Shown: positions 20,298 to 31,425 of the stretch, piece after piece | Layout: each line of letters opens with the position of its first letter | Numbering within the stretch: the first letter of the stretch is position 1 | Assembly: GCF_000005505.3 (NCBI RefSeq) | Contig: NC_016131.3 | Location: 29,317,001 to 29,381,000 of the forward strand | Source: Brachypodium distachyon | Taxonomy: Eukaryota; Streptophyta; Magnoliopsida; Poales; Poaceae | DNA length: 64,000 nucleotides | Direction of reading: 5' to 3' | The notes under the pieces: generated by a model | Database searches by the model: none | Seen by the model: only the letters and a program-made list of their open reading frames with translations | What the model was told of the DNA's origin: nothing | Position numbers and translations under genes: made by a program

Positions 20298-22110
20298 TCG
20301 AGTTTCAGATCAACCAGCGTCAAGAATTCGGCGGATGAACAGCACAAGAAATTGATCGGCGGCCAAGAACTGAGATAAAGACCAGAACCAGATCAATCAT
20401 CCGCTCCCTGTGGATCGCGGCGTCAAATCAAGAAGCGGCTGGCCGGCGGCACAAGAGGAGACGAAGCAGCTGCAACTCACAGGTCCGCTGGCCGCGCCAA
20501 CGTCAAATCAAGAAGCGGCACACATGCAAGAGGCGGGAGCAATTCACAGGTCGGCTGATCACCCTGCTAGACCACGTCCACCTTGATTTCTACTAGTAGA
20601 ATAGAAAGACTAGAAGATTGTACTGAAGATCCGATCGATGTCGATCGAAGACATGTAAACTTTTGTCGGGTGAAGAAAATATGTAATCTCTTGTATATTC
20701 AGGTGGAATTTGTGCTATAATTCATTAATTTGTTAGCTGGGATGTTATGCGACATGTTTCAAATATACATGCAAATTAATCAAATATGGAGTATATGTTT
20801 TGTCTCATGGCAATTGCTATTGGCTAACTTAGAGTAAATTTCATTGAAACCACAGGTTTTGAGGCATCATTATCACAAGGTACCATTTTTGCTAATTTGT
20901 CCGAAAAACCAGAGTTGCGTGTCTAATTGTCTCATTTTACCCAAAATAATGATTCAAGCGGTTTTGACAGTATTTCTTACATGTGGGTCCCGCCTGTCAG
21001 GCATCGCGTCTTTTTCATTGCACCCCTTGCCTTTTTCTTTTGCCCCTTTTTACGGTACCTGTTACTCCACATCGAGGGACTGGAGTAGCAATCAAATCTA
21101 ACCCTTTATTTAAAAGGATATATTAGACTTTCTCCATGATAGGCTAAGGGTGACGTGACTCTCTGTCACCTCCGTCCATATCAAGCACATCTGCAGGCCG
21201 CCGCCGCCTCCTCCCCGTTAGAGAGCTACCGTGGCATGGCATGTTTAGGTTTCAAATTAGGGCCTAATCCAATGTGCAAATCTCATGGTTCCTTATAAAA
21301 GAAAAATAGTAGTATACGGGTGATTGCATACACCATCTGAAATCTCCATCACGGTCAAAGTGATGAACTACTGCTACTAGTATATCTAACTCATTACCGC
21401 ATTAGAAAGCCTATTGCCTGCCACTTCAGCTACTAGGGTGACTGGGCGAGCCGTGTGATGGCTGGAAGGCTGCCAGCAGGCTGAGCCACTGCAATCACCG
21501 TCTCTCCACAGGGAACATAAACTGCTTGGATTAAATAAACATGTTTATTTTTAAATCACGGAGTAGGTAATTATGAAATTATCCTCTTGATTACTGTTTT
21601 ACCCCTCAACCGATAGTACTCCACAGTTTTTAGATGCGGTACTCCTTCTGTGTTGTGATGGAGTACCAACAAAAGATGTCCATTGGATTGAGATAGATGA
21701 ACGGCTTGTATTTATTTCCGGATACCGTAAAATAGCTCTTTCTTTTTTCCCTCTCATTCTTCCTTCTCCACTCCAGCCGCATCTTTTCCTTGCTCCAACA
21801 AGCCATAACCGCTGCGCCTGCGCCATCCTCGTAGTCAGCGGAGATGAAGCCCCCAAGACTTCGCGCACACGCGCACGGTTATCCATTGGGCCCCGCGCAA
21901 GCCAAGCGCCGCCGCCGCGAGGTCTTCTTCCTTCCCTCCGGCAACAGCGCCGCCGCTGCTCCGATCCGCCCTTCCGCGGCCTCCTCGACCTCGACAACAT
22001 GCGAACGAGCGCCGCCTTGACCTGGCGAGGTCTGCGCCGCCCTCACCCGCGCCTCTCCCCGCACAGGAGCACCGCGCGACGGTGCCGCCCAGCGCGCAGG
22101 GCACGATCCC
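20298..22110. other. intergenic; MITE end and a dispersed repeat
   Basis: At about 20832 GAGTAAATTTCATTGAAACCAC resembles the terminus of the MULE-type MITE at 51317, but no matching right end was found. The stretch 21588-21735 (GATTACTGTTTTACCCCTC to GATACCGTAAAA) is a diverged copy of 59366-59515. No gene is supported; GC-rich ORFs after 21835 lead into the ATPase fragment. Confidence 0.5.
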
Positions 22111-22254
22111 GACTGGGATCTCTTCCAGGAGGACAAGGTGCGGCTCGTGGGCGCCCTGAAGGCGAGGTTGGGCCCGACGGTGATGGTCGGGGACGGGATG
22201 AACGACGCCTCGGCACTGGCCATGGAGGACGTGGGCGTGTCCATGGGTATCTCC
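22111..22254 (+). pseudogene. fragment of a P1B-type heavy-metal ATPase (HMA2/3-like)
   Basis: In frame from 22111 the translation gives DKVRLVGALKA, then the P-type ATPase hinge VMVGDGMNDASALA and DVGVSMGIS. This is the stretch after the phosphorylation domain of Zn/Cd-exporting HMA pumps, where GDGxNDxxAL is diagnostic. The frame runs into a stop at 22285-22287 and upstream sequence shows no further ATPase domains. It is a gene fragment of about 45 codons, probably carried here by a transposon. Confidence 0.75.
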
Positions 22255-23203
22255 AGCTCTTGCCCATTACTCGCTCAATCCGTGTAGCTACGCCCCGTCC
22301 CAGAGGAGATGTCGCTACCGGGATAGCATGAAGACTTTGATCCATGTCCGATGCCGCCCGCTCTAAGGAATAACACCCGCCTGCACATCCTTTTGTACTT
22401 ACATAAGATCTCCGAAATTTGCATCGATGTCGGAGGGAGAATCACTAAGTCAGGGTCGAAGTCCGAGCACCGGAGGGATGGCAGACCTCGACACCTTTAT
22501 TATTCGTAACATGGTGGAGCACTATTACCATCATATTCTGCTTCATAAAACAGAATAATGACTAGAGACATACTTGAAAAACAAATCACAAAATCTAATC
22601 TTAAAAACAATGACAAATGAGGTACCGACCGAAGCGATGTGAGGAGTTGTCGAGTGAATGGAACTTGCGAGCACCGGGTGCACAAGGTTTGAGACAACAA
22701 AGGGTCCCTCAAGGTGTCAACTTCATCCTTAGCAACTCATTTGGCATCCATTATTTGGGTCTAGAATTTTGAACCATAAAATCACACTATAATTAACCCC
22801 AATTTCTCTCTAAAAGTCATCATTTTTCTTAAATTGTATCTCATTCTACAAATCCATGTGATAGACAAACATGATTTTTGAACTTGAAATTGAAATTCAA
22901 CCAAATTAAATCTTACCAAAAATTGTATCTCAATTCATTTCTACCAAATGAAATGAAAGAAGGGATGCCAAACTAGCTGTAAAATGTTTTCACGTTGCGG
23001 CGTTTCCAGACGTTCAAAAGGACGGCGATGGTTACGGATACAAAATTGCAGTTTCCCGACACGGGCGACACAACACTGAGCTGCTCGTTCAGTTAACTTC
23101 AGTACAATGTTCCTTCAAGATTCAGACTGACACAAGAGCAGAAATAGTCTCGCTCGCTATATTACAAGGATCGGATATGAGATCGATTACACGTTCTACT
23201 CGT
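22255..23203. other. intergenic, nothing recognised
   Basis: AT-rich after 22480. Contains no coding region or repeat that I can name; the last ~200 bases should include the 3' UTR of the next gene. Confidence 0.45.
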
Positions 23204-23897
23204 CTAGTCATCGTAATCATCCTTGTCCCTGTTGAGGAACCGCCGGACAGCGCCGACGACCGCCCCAGCCACTATGAACAGCACGAACGTGTCGAAGCCG
23301 CCGCCGACCCCGACCGCGACGCCCGGGCCACCGTAGAAGCTGAAGGGCGACCAGCCGTACCCGCCATATCCGCCGTAGCCGTATCCCCCCAGCGGCGGCG
23401 CCACGCCCGGGTTGACGTAGATGTTCGTCCTGCGCAACCGAGAGCAATCCCAAATCGAACAAATTTCAGGAATTGCATCATCCAAACGCATATATATGTC
23501 ATGTCCATGATGTGTTCGGCAAATTGGCAGACCACAGTACAGAGCCCGATGTTTACCTGGAGTTGTTTATCCGTGGACCGGACGGGCGAGGCGCCGCGGA
23601 CCGGAACGCCTTCCCGCCGACCCTGCCGCCGGACTTTCCGGCCATGGCGCCGTCGACGGGACCGAGCGCGAGCACGCCGGCGGCCAGCGCGACCAGAGCC
23701 AGCTTCCCGAGCTTCACCCCGAGGCCACTAATTTCCCGCGACAGCGGCGTGGCGTCCTTCTCATCGGAGGCCTTGCACGAGAGCCTCGCCGATGGCTGCC
23801 TGGACCTCGTGAGCTGCGGGACGGCTGCTGTGGCCATGCTGCACAGGGGCCTCCCAGTGAGGAAGCACTGAAGAGTTGTGGGCGCTAATAACGCCAT
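23204..23897 (-). CDS. small plastid-targeted glycine-rich membrane protein
   Basis: Two exons (23557-23897 and 23204-23429) join within an Arg codon (NSR|TNIYVNP), giving 188 residues. The N-terminus (about 1-43, rich in Ser, Thr, Arg and Ala) is a likely transit peptide. A hydrophobic segment (LALVALAAGVLALGP) ends at AMAGKSGGRVGG, which resembles a thylakoid or envelope cleavage or stop region. A Gly/Tyr-rich stretch (GGYGYGGYGGYGWSPFSF) and a second membrane segment (FDTFVLFIVAGAVVGAV) follow, then a charged tail RDKDDYDD. I recall plant proteins of this pattern among uncharacterised chloroplast proteins (possibly near DUF1517), but the role is unknown. Confidence 0.8.
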
Positions 23898-24509
23898 GGC
23901 AGCTCCGCCTCCTCCTCGATCCTAGCTTGTTCGGTCTTCTTTCTCTCTCTCTGGGATTCTTGGATTTGTGCAGTTTTGTTCGTGGTAGAACCGTGTAGAT
24001 CTTCTTGGATTGCCGCAGCTTCCAAGGGGAAGAGGAGGAAGGATAGTAGGAGTAGAAGGCTTATCTTGAGATGAGAAAGCGGCCACTTGGCCAAATGTGA
24101 GCGGCCGGGTGAAAACGTCTAGAAGAGAGAGATTTTTTCAGCTCCCATTTGTTCCGTGGTGCAACTTTTTCCAAATTGGCCTCAAAATTTTAACCTTTCA
24201 GTCAAAAATTTCGGCTTGACTACAATTTGAGCCCAATGCAAAATCCAGCATGCCCTTTTTTGTTTTTGAATGACAGTCGGGTAATTGACTCGTGTTGGAT
24301 AAATTTATGTTTTGCTACCATTTTCATATTTTCTGTAAAAATTTGGTGCAATATGGAACATGAAAATCCAAAATTGATTTAGTGGGTACCATTTTAAACC
24401 TTGCTACGGAGTTTGTCAGAGTAGTATCCGGAGATCACTGAAGTTCTCCAGAATAGTTGCCGTCAGCGGTGGTATGGTAGTGTTCTATGTTTGTTTGAAT
24501 AAAAAAAAA
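23898..24509. other. 5' flank of the plastid protein gene, no gene
   Basis: Includes a CT-rich tract (23941-23953) upstream of the start codon. Otherwise AT-rich without ORFs of note. Confidence 0.4.
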
Positions 24510-24545
24510 CTAGCGGGGTGACCCGCGCAGATTGCACGGTTAGAT
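24510..24545 (-). mobile_element. Helitron 3' terminus (element body to the right)
   Basis: Read on the minus strand it gives CCGTGC-loop-GCGCGG, then GTCACCCCG and CTAG, next to a host T. A short GC hairpin about 10 bases before CTAG is the standard Helitron 3' end. The matching 5' TC end was not found, so the total extent is unknown; the gypsy insertion at 28270 may lie inside it. Confidence 0.5.
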
Positions 24546-26926
24546 TTGTATAATGAAATAATTTTATATGTATTTTTAATAAATTAAATTTGCATGAAGT
24601 TTAAGTGTATTATATTTGTATGCATTTTAGACTTGTTTAATGAGTCTGGAATATTTGATTTGTTATATTTACTTTTTGGTGATATTGATTTTCTGAATGA
24701 TAAGATTGGATGGTCTGAATGATTAGATTGGTTTAAGTTCATATCACATCGATTACTCTATTGCTTTTGCTATACATCAGGCGCTTGCTTTTTCTTTGGA
24801 AACAGGCGATTGCAACACCGTTCGATCGTGCGTCACGATATGTGTAATTTTTCTGTGATTTATTTTTAATCTTGCGTCGGGCCGCTTCTTTGTGTCCTCT
24901 GTCTCCAAGCCTCCACTCTCCATTGAGGCATTGACCATTCCCACCCGCAACCTCCCCCCGTGCCCACCCAAGCAGCTAGGAGAGCAGCATGATGCACCAG
25001 GGCTGCTCGCCTGCGCCGCTGCTGCATCCTTCTCGGGCGCGCAGCGGCGTCGTTCGGTGCCTGAGGGGAACGTGCCCATGAGTGTCAGCGAGGAGGGCAG
25101 GCCTGTGGAGCACCGGCATTCGCGGCGTTGCTCCGGCACGCTCCGTATCCCCTGATCCGTCGCCAACTTATGTGGACAATTCCTCAGCCTCCCCTACGCA
25201 ACCCTCCTGCTCTGCTCTCGCCGACTTCTGCTCAGAATTTTTGGGCTGATGATTCGACGAAAACGCAGCCTACGACGGAGTTCCCTCGCTCCCTTCCGGT
25301 AAATCCCTACCCCACTCCCTGCTGTTTATGTGGATCCATGGTTCGTTTTGCTCGTATTTTGCTGCTGATTTTTGCTTCTGATTTTTTTCGGCGGGTGTTG
25401 CTAGGTTCAGCAAGGACAAAGGGCATCTCCACCTGTCAGCGTTGAGATCTCGCTTCGCTCGTGCCGTGAGTTGATGCCGGTGGAATGCTTGCGCTGCGCT
25501 TGCTCTTTAACTCGGTGTTTAATTTTTTTGATTTTTTGCTCCGCGAAATGATTGTTTGGGGTGGATGTGGCTACGAGAAGGAAGCAGAGGTGAAGCGCTC
25601 TTCTCTTCGGTGTAGGGATCTGCTCGGGCACCATCCGGTGAGTGCTTCGTGCGGATGTTCGGTTGTGCGCCAGCGCCAAATGGGTGTTTTAGCCTAGGGG
25701 GATTGGCGGGCTTTTGATCTGTTGTGTGCGTGGTTGTTTATGATGTACTGGTAGTTGTAGACTTGTAGTTGCCGTGGGTTGAATGTCGGGATAGGTTATG
25801 TGTTTCAGATCGAAATCAGAGTTGATTGCTTACAAAATTATGATTTGGTTGCTGTCGTTTTCTGATTCCTGGTGGTCATGTGTGTAGATTATGTGATCTG
25901 GATCTGCCCCTGGTTATGTACCCATTGCATAATTTCATGTTTTCTAGATCACAGATGAATCAACTGAAACTAATTTAATTCACTCTTTATATCAGTAATT
26001 TTCTGTTGGCAGTACTGTAGTCTGTAGCTATATAGCTGAATCATAAAATTTTCTTGGATCAAAATATACATGGGACATTACATATGACTAGAAACCCATG
26101 GGGAGTTTTTGATTTGTCCAGGTGCTTCCGTTCTTCAGTTCTTGATTTGTCCAGGTGCTTCCTTTCTTCAAAATATACATGGGACATGTAGATATAGATG
26201 AGACTAAATAAACTGATGTGGTGTCAGTGTATGGATTAGTTTATAAATGTCTTAGATTCAGTTTACTGTTTTTTCACCAAGCTTCAGTTTGTTTAAGACT
26301 TGCAGATAGTGTTAAGAAACTGCAACTAACTGATGCTAGGAACCAGGTGCAATGAACCCCTACGAACTGTCATTTGGTTTGTTGCACTAGGATTTTTGTT
26401 GCCTGACTGACCTTTTGTGAAGCTAGATTTTGAATCAGCGTTGTAGAGAGTACACTATCCGATTAATGAGTCCATATCTTGTTGCTTGGTACTGCAATTG
26501 CAATCTTGCAGCTTGGCATTTTGTTTCATTCGTGTGTTTTTCTTCCATTGTTTTGACCAATTTGCACTGCACTTTAAATTTGATTGCACTAGTTTAACTT
26601 TTTGCAATTCCAAGTGTACCAACTTGCAATAGCAATGTTTAGGTTTTGTAGCTTTTTTCATCATGGCAAATTGCACTGCCATTTATATTAAATTGCCCCA
26701 CTTTCTCAATTCCAAGTGTACCAACTTTCTCAATTTAGTTTTAGATTCAGAATTTGCAACTTTGATTCACAATTTTCAAGTTTTGCACTTCCCTCCTAAA
26801 TTAGGAGCAATACTGCAAGCTCTGCAATTCATAGTCTCTATAATTGCAATTATAGTTTTATTTTGTAGATGCAGCAGTTGGTGTTGTATCATGCACACCA
26901 AATTTCTTTTGATTGACTTTGAACTT

Positions 26927-27390
26927 CAGGTGTTCTAGGGTAGTAGTAGTGCCCCAGATTTTTGGATGAACATGAATTTTGCACTTCTTTCAAATTGAAT
27001 TGCATGCAGTTTATTTTTTGCCATCCAAACCACAATTGCACTTGATATTTGTTGGAATTCCACCCCCAGTTAGCTGTTAATCTCTTCCTTTTTGTTGTAC
27101 TTTTGAATTCTGTCGAAAAGCAGTTTTTTGTGTGTGTTATTCTTTCGTCATGAAGCAGGTGTTCCCGGAACATAGGTAGAATGGTAGTGTTCCAGATTTT
27201 TTTTATGAACACCAAATTTGCCCTTCATTTACTCAATTGCATGCAGTTTATTATTTGCAATCAAAGGTCTCTTCAAACACAATTGCAATTGATTTTTATT
27301 CGAATCGCACGTCAGTATTCTTCCCCTTTCTGTAGTGTAAATCTGGTCTATTTTGAATTCTGCTCAGAAGCTGTTTTTTTGTTTAATCGT
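26927..27390 (+). repeat. two imperfect tandem units of about 229 bp
   Basis: Unit 1 starts CAGGTGTTC at 26927 and unit 2 at 27156. Both contain GTTCCAGATTTTT-like, AATTGCATGCAGTTTATT, ACAATTGCA and TTTTGAATTCTG in the same order. Confidence 0.7.
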
Positions 27391-27719
27391 CACTAGATGG
27401 ATTTCTTCTTTCAATTATGCTAACATGGATAGTGCTGCAACAAAGGCTTGTGACCACTATAGGTTAGGCCATGTTAGGCCCAGTCCAGTCCATTTTTAGA
27501 CTCGGAAAAGAAGCCTATCAAAGAAAACAACTACAATTTTCTCGTGCCATAGGATTGCAAATCAATGGTTTTGTGTGTAGTCTGATCTCGTTAGGAGATT
27601 TGTGCTAAGGTCCGTTCTTTTTGGTGGCCCAATTTCATTTTGAACATTTTTCCACTGAAATACGACTGAACTGTGCTACTTCCTCTTCTACTTGAAACTT
27701 GTGTTCTCTTATCTTCTTC

Positions 27720-27910
27720 AGATTCTTCAATCAAATGCCCTCTCTTCATTGATGTCTGATTCTTAGCTATCTTATCTTGTCCAGATTCTTCAGTCCAATT
27801 CCCTCTCTTCACTTCTATCTGATTCTTAGCTGCAAACAAGGAATGCATATTTCCATTTGCTTCACTCATGTCTAATTCTTAGCCGCAAACAAGGAATGCA
27901 GATTTTCATT
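27720..27910 (+). repeat. short degenerate tandem repeats
   Basis: The phrases AGATTCTTCA..CCCTCTCTTCA and TCTGATTCTTAGC recur at 27719, 27782 and 27870, and GCAAACAAGGAATGCA occurs twice. Period is roughly 60 bases, imperfect. Confidence 0.6.
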
Positions 27911-28269
27911 TGATTTAACAGTGTATTGTAGATGCAGTAAAACATTCTTATGCACATAAATATCATGTCATGACCTTACATGCATTAGCTTCTATAATTA
28001 CATTGCCTATTGCATATCATCAGCCTCTAATTTTCTGCAATTCAATGCCTTAATAGGTGCAATTTATAACTAAACCTATATTTTACTAGGTTTTTATCTA
28101 GTGATTACAGCTTCATTTTGCACTACCCTTTTAACAATTAGTTGCAGTTGACCAGTTGTAATTCCAAGATTTCCTAATAGATGTAGTTGATAGTTAAATC
28201 TATTTTGTCTAGACTCCTAGCCTAAATTATGTGTTCCTTGGCTTCGCAATCATAGTATGGGTCAACTAT

Positions 28270-29178
28270 TGTCGTAGCACGGGGCTCAGACACCGGGGAT
28301 GCGCGAGCACCCCCTTTTAGGTTCGGCAGTGGGCGACGGTGATCGCTCCGGCGATGGCCGGCGAGGCCAATGTCAAGCGTTGGGACACGATGAACACAAG
28401 ATCGTTTTTACCCAGGTTCGGGCCACCTTGAGGTGTAAAACCCTACGTCCTGCTTCTGAGTTTTCTATTAACCGATGAGCAAGGGTTTACAAGTTGCCGG
28501 GGGGAAACCCCGGGTGATCTCTCTCTTCTTAGCTAAGTGCTACTTGCTACTCTTGGCTAGAATTAGTAGTGAACCGAGAGTCCATCCAACCAACCAACCA
28601 ATCAACATTTGACCGTTGGCGGGGGTCCTCCTTTTATACTGAAGGGGATACCACAGGTGCCTCGGTGCATGGGTGACAAATGGCGAACAAGGAGCCAAGG
28701 CAGCTCGACCCTGCCGTGCTGGCTTGCATGCAGGATAGGTAGCCCTGCAACTAGGGTCCTGCGTGCCTAAAATTTACACCGAGCCAGTCACTGTAGGCTG
28801 ACTGGACGGGGAATCCCCTTTCTGTCGGTGCATTTAATGCTTGAGTCTGCTTCACTCCTTGTCCTGACGAACCATGCGCACGGGGAGCCCGCTGAGCGGC
28901 CGCGTGGCGTCGCTGTCCTACCCATTCGGTCCCGCTCCTGTAACGGGCGCCTGCGCCCGGGAACGCCTTTCCCGGCAAGTAACCTTCCCGGGGAGCGCCC
29001 AGGCGGGATTTCTCTTGCTGCCCTCCAGGGCAACCCCCGCAGCCCGGCTAGCCCTGCCGTGTTGGTGACTTGCCAGGCAGCTCACGGGGTGCTGCCCGGG
29101 GTGCGATCCTCCCGGGGAGCAAGCGAGGTGGCCCACGCGTCATGCAGTGGTGGTACCCCGGGTGCCACTGGTGCGACA
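28270..29178 (-). repeat. gypsy 3' LTR (909 bp)
   Basis: Intact LTR from TGTCGTAGCAC to GGTGCGACA. It keeps the 234-bp segment (28764-28997) that is missing from the other LTR. Confidence 0.92.
28632..28638 (-). promoter_or_regulatory. LTR TATA box
   Basis: TATAAAA on the minus strand, within GTATAAAAGGAGGACC. The same motif lies at 37908-37914 in the 5' LTR, where it would drive the element's genomic RNA. Confidence 0.65.
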
Positions 29179-29472
29179 GTAGCCCCCAGGCGTGGACCGG
29201 CAACGCCTGTTCCCGGGTGGACTTTTCCCTGGTCGGTTGCTGGGCTACGCCCTTAACCGACGCGTGGGTCCTGAGCCGCCTCGGGTCCTCGTCTATGCGC
29301 TGCTTCAAGGATTCTGCCATTACGGGCAGAGTAGTGGGTGCGAGATTTCCGCCCTAACCTCCTCCTTAAACACGGGTGGTTAAGGCCACGTCCTGCGCTA
29401 TCCTCTTGAAGTGTAGTTATCCCCAGCACACCCGTAGGGTGCGGATGCGACCGTTGCTTAGCGTCGGGGTGT

Positions 29473-29479
29473 TATAAGA
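29473..29479 (+). promoter_or_regulatory. TATA box of the antisense gene in the gypsy element
   Basis: TATAAGA on the plus strand, within GGGGTGTTATAAGACCCC, lies 107 bases before the ATG at 29586. It sits outside the LTR, so the antisense gene seems to have its own core promoter. Confidence 0.5.
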
Positions 29480-29585
29480 CCCCACCGCTGCGTTGAGGAG
29501 CAAGCACTTAGCCCCCCAGACTTTCTTCTCCATCCTCACGCTCCCTTGCGCCCCTGAATCCTGCTAGCTTCCGCCTGCGTTCCCC

Positions 29586-31425
29586 ATGGCGCCCACCGCT
29601 CCCAAGAAAGGGAAAGGCTCCAAGAAGCTCGTGGCCAGCAAGAGCGAGACGGCCCCCAAGAAGCCCGCCTCGGAGAAGGACCAGAAGAGGCGGGCGCTGA
29701 GGGCCACGCACGCCTTCTTCCGGCCCGGCTACAACGGCGAGGGACTGGACAAGGTCTGGCACGCCGTCGCCTCGCGGTTCAACGAGTACGGGGAGACTCT
29801 CATCTTCCCCGCCGGCGCCGAGCACCAGGAGAACGACTTCCGGGTGTTCACGCGCTTCATCCTCGCCGGGCTGGTGCCTCTGTTCTCCTTGTTCCTCCAC
29901 GCGCTCATGGAGGCGTATCAGCTTCGGGTGGCGCAACTCCACCCCACCTCCCTCTTCCTCCTCGCCGTCTTCCAGTTCCTCTGCGAGGGGTTCGTCGGAG
30001 TGATGCCGTCGGTGGCATTATTCTGGCACTACTTTTACCCGCGCGTCGAGCAGGCGGGGGCGATGTCGTTGGGGGTGGTCTTCTGCGCCTGCGACCGGAT
30101 GAAATCGGAGTTCATCGTCCGGTCGGAGAAGAAGATCGAGAAGGAGTGGCGCGCGGACTGGTGCTGGGTTCGTGTGGAGGAACTCGAGGATTTCATCTAC
30201 ACACCCACCGAGCTCTCGGTGCCCAACGACACCTGGCGGAACCGCTACAGCCGCGACGCCGAACTCCTCCCCATCGTCGAGAGAATCAAGGCCCTGCGGC
30301 TAGCAGCGCTCACCGACCTCGACGTGGCGCGCACCTACATCAGCCGGCGTATCGCGCCGCTGCAGCAGCGCTCCCGCCCCGCGTGGATGTACACGGGGCC
30401 TGAGGACACCACCCGCCTCCAGCACAGGGGCGTGGCCCCGGAAGCAATCCGGGCGTGGGTGAAGGGGATCACCGGCGAAGACACCCCCTTCACAGAGCTA
30501 CCGCCGGGGGCTCCCTCCCTCCATGCCGGCGTCCCGGGGTTGCACAAGATTATCAGCGGCTACCCACCCTGCGACGAGAGGGGGCTGATGTCCGACTCCC
30601 CCGCTCGGGCCCCGCGTCTCCCTCCACCCGCAACCCGAGGGAAGCGGGTGGCCGAGGACAACGGAGGAGAGTCGGAGCTCAGCTGGCCCGACCTCGAGTC
30701 TTCCGGCGACGAAGCGGGTCAAGTTGCCGGGACCCGAGCGGTCCTCCCCGCAGCGAAGGAGGAGGAGGAGGAGGACGACACACCCCTGATCCTGCGAAGA
30801 TCAAGGGCTCCCGTGACAGAGGCTGGGACGGAGGAGGAGGAGGCTCCTCCCGCAAGCTCGGCAGCCCTGCAAGGTACTCGTTCAGAGCTTCCTTGCGTTC
30901 ATCACCGGGTAACTTAGTTTATTTTTAGATTCTAATTCTTTTCTTTGTCGCAGACCCGACTGCGCCCATGACGGGAGCAGGCGATGCGGTGGTCGATCTC
31001 GGCTCCGACGTCAAAGACGCGGGGACGAGAGAGGAACCGGAAGAGGCTCGCGTGCCAAGATCCACCACACCGGACACAACAGTGGCGGCGCCCACCGTCG
31101 TGACCGAGGCGGAGCTCAGCGGCGCGTCCCGGGCCGTGCAGGCCGATGACGCGGACCCCGCGGTCTCCCAGCAGGAGGCGTTTCCTGCCGGGGGCGCGGA
31201 AACTCTACCAGTGCCGCAACCCGTGGGCGCGGGTGTGGAGGAGGCTGCGGCAGGGGAGCAACAGGAGGCTCCGCCGCAATTGGACGACGCCCCTCCCGGC
31301 CAAACAGTGGCGGTGGGGGCCTCGTCGTCATCCACTGCTACCTCCGGTCCAGACTTCAGAATCTTTGCCGGGCCGACTTGGGACCCAATCACCTGGGACC
31401 CAAGCATCTACGACCAGGGAAACTA
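29586..31425 (+). CDS. antisense extra gene of the gypsy element (putative gypsy-type transposon domain)
   Basis: Exon 1 29586-30873 (donor CAAG|GTACTC) and exon 2 from 30954 (acceptor GTCGCAG) join in phase, giving about 586 residues to a TAG at 31423-31425. The same frame continues past that stop (FLDAIKEQQLAFVTSFNQ) through another TAG at 31568 to about 31710 as a coiled-coil-like region, so the copy is probably shortened by nonsense mutations. The N-terminus is Lys-rich (APKKGKGSKK). Residues about 40-230 resemble the plant domain named putative gypsy-type transposon (Transposase_28), with GYNGEG, EAYQLRVAQLHP and FLCEGFVGVMPSVALFWHYF. The C-terminus is acidic and low complexity. The product's role is unknown; it is not needed for any classical retrotransposon step. 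Confidence 0.75.

Larger units (their letters stand above)
24546..28264. other. AT-rich tract with gene-like 5' sequence and many short repeats
   Basis: A GC-rich island at 24880-25320 resembles a captured 5' UTR or coding start (CT-rich, then GGTAAATCCC at 25297), but no domain is seen. From 26450 the sequence is AT-rich with the phrase TTGCAATT recurring many times. A duplicated phrase TTTGATTTGTCCAGGTGCTTCC occurs near 26107 and 26140. The same type of sequence resumes at 38221 beyond the gypsy element. Confidence 0.45.

Noticed and set aside
29179..29200. Primer-binding site after the left LTR, implying plus-strand gypsy orientation
   Set aside because: No tRNA-like match there, and LTR TATA boxes, pol genes and the TGGCGC site all support minus-strand orientation.
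28828..29383. Several ORFs of 60-142 codons in the gypsy LTR and leader
   Set aside because: LTR sequence; the frames are not conserved between the two LTRs.
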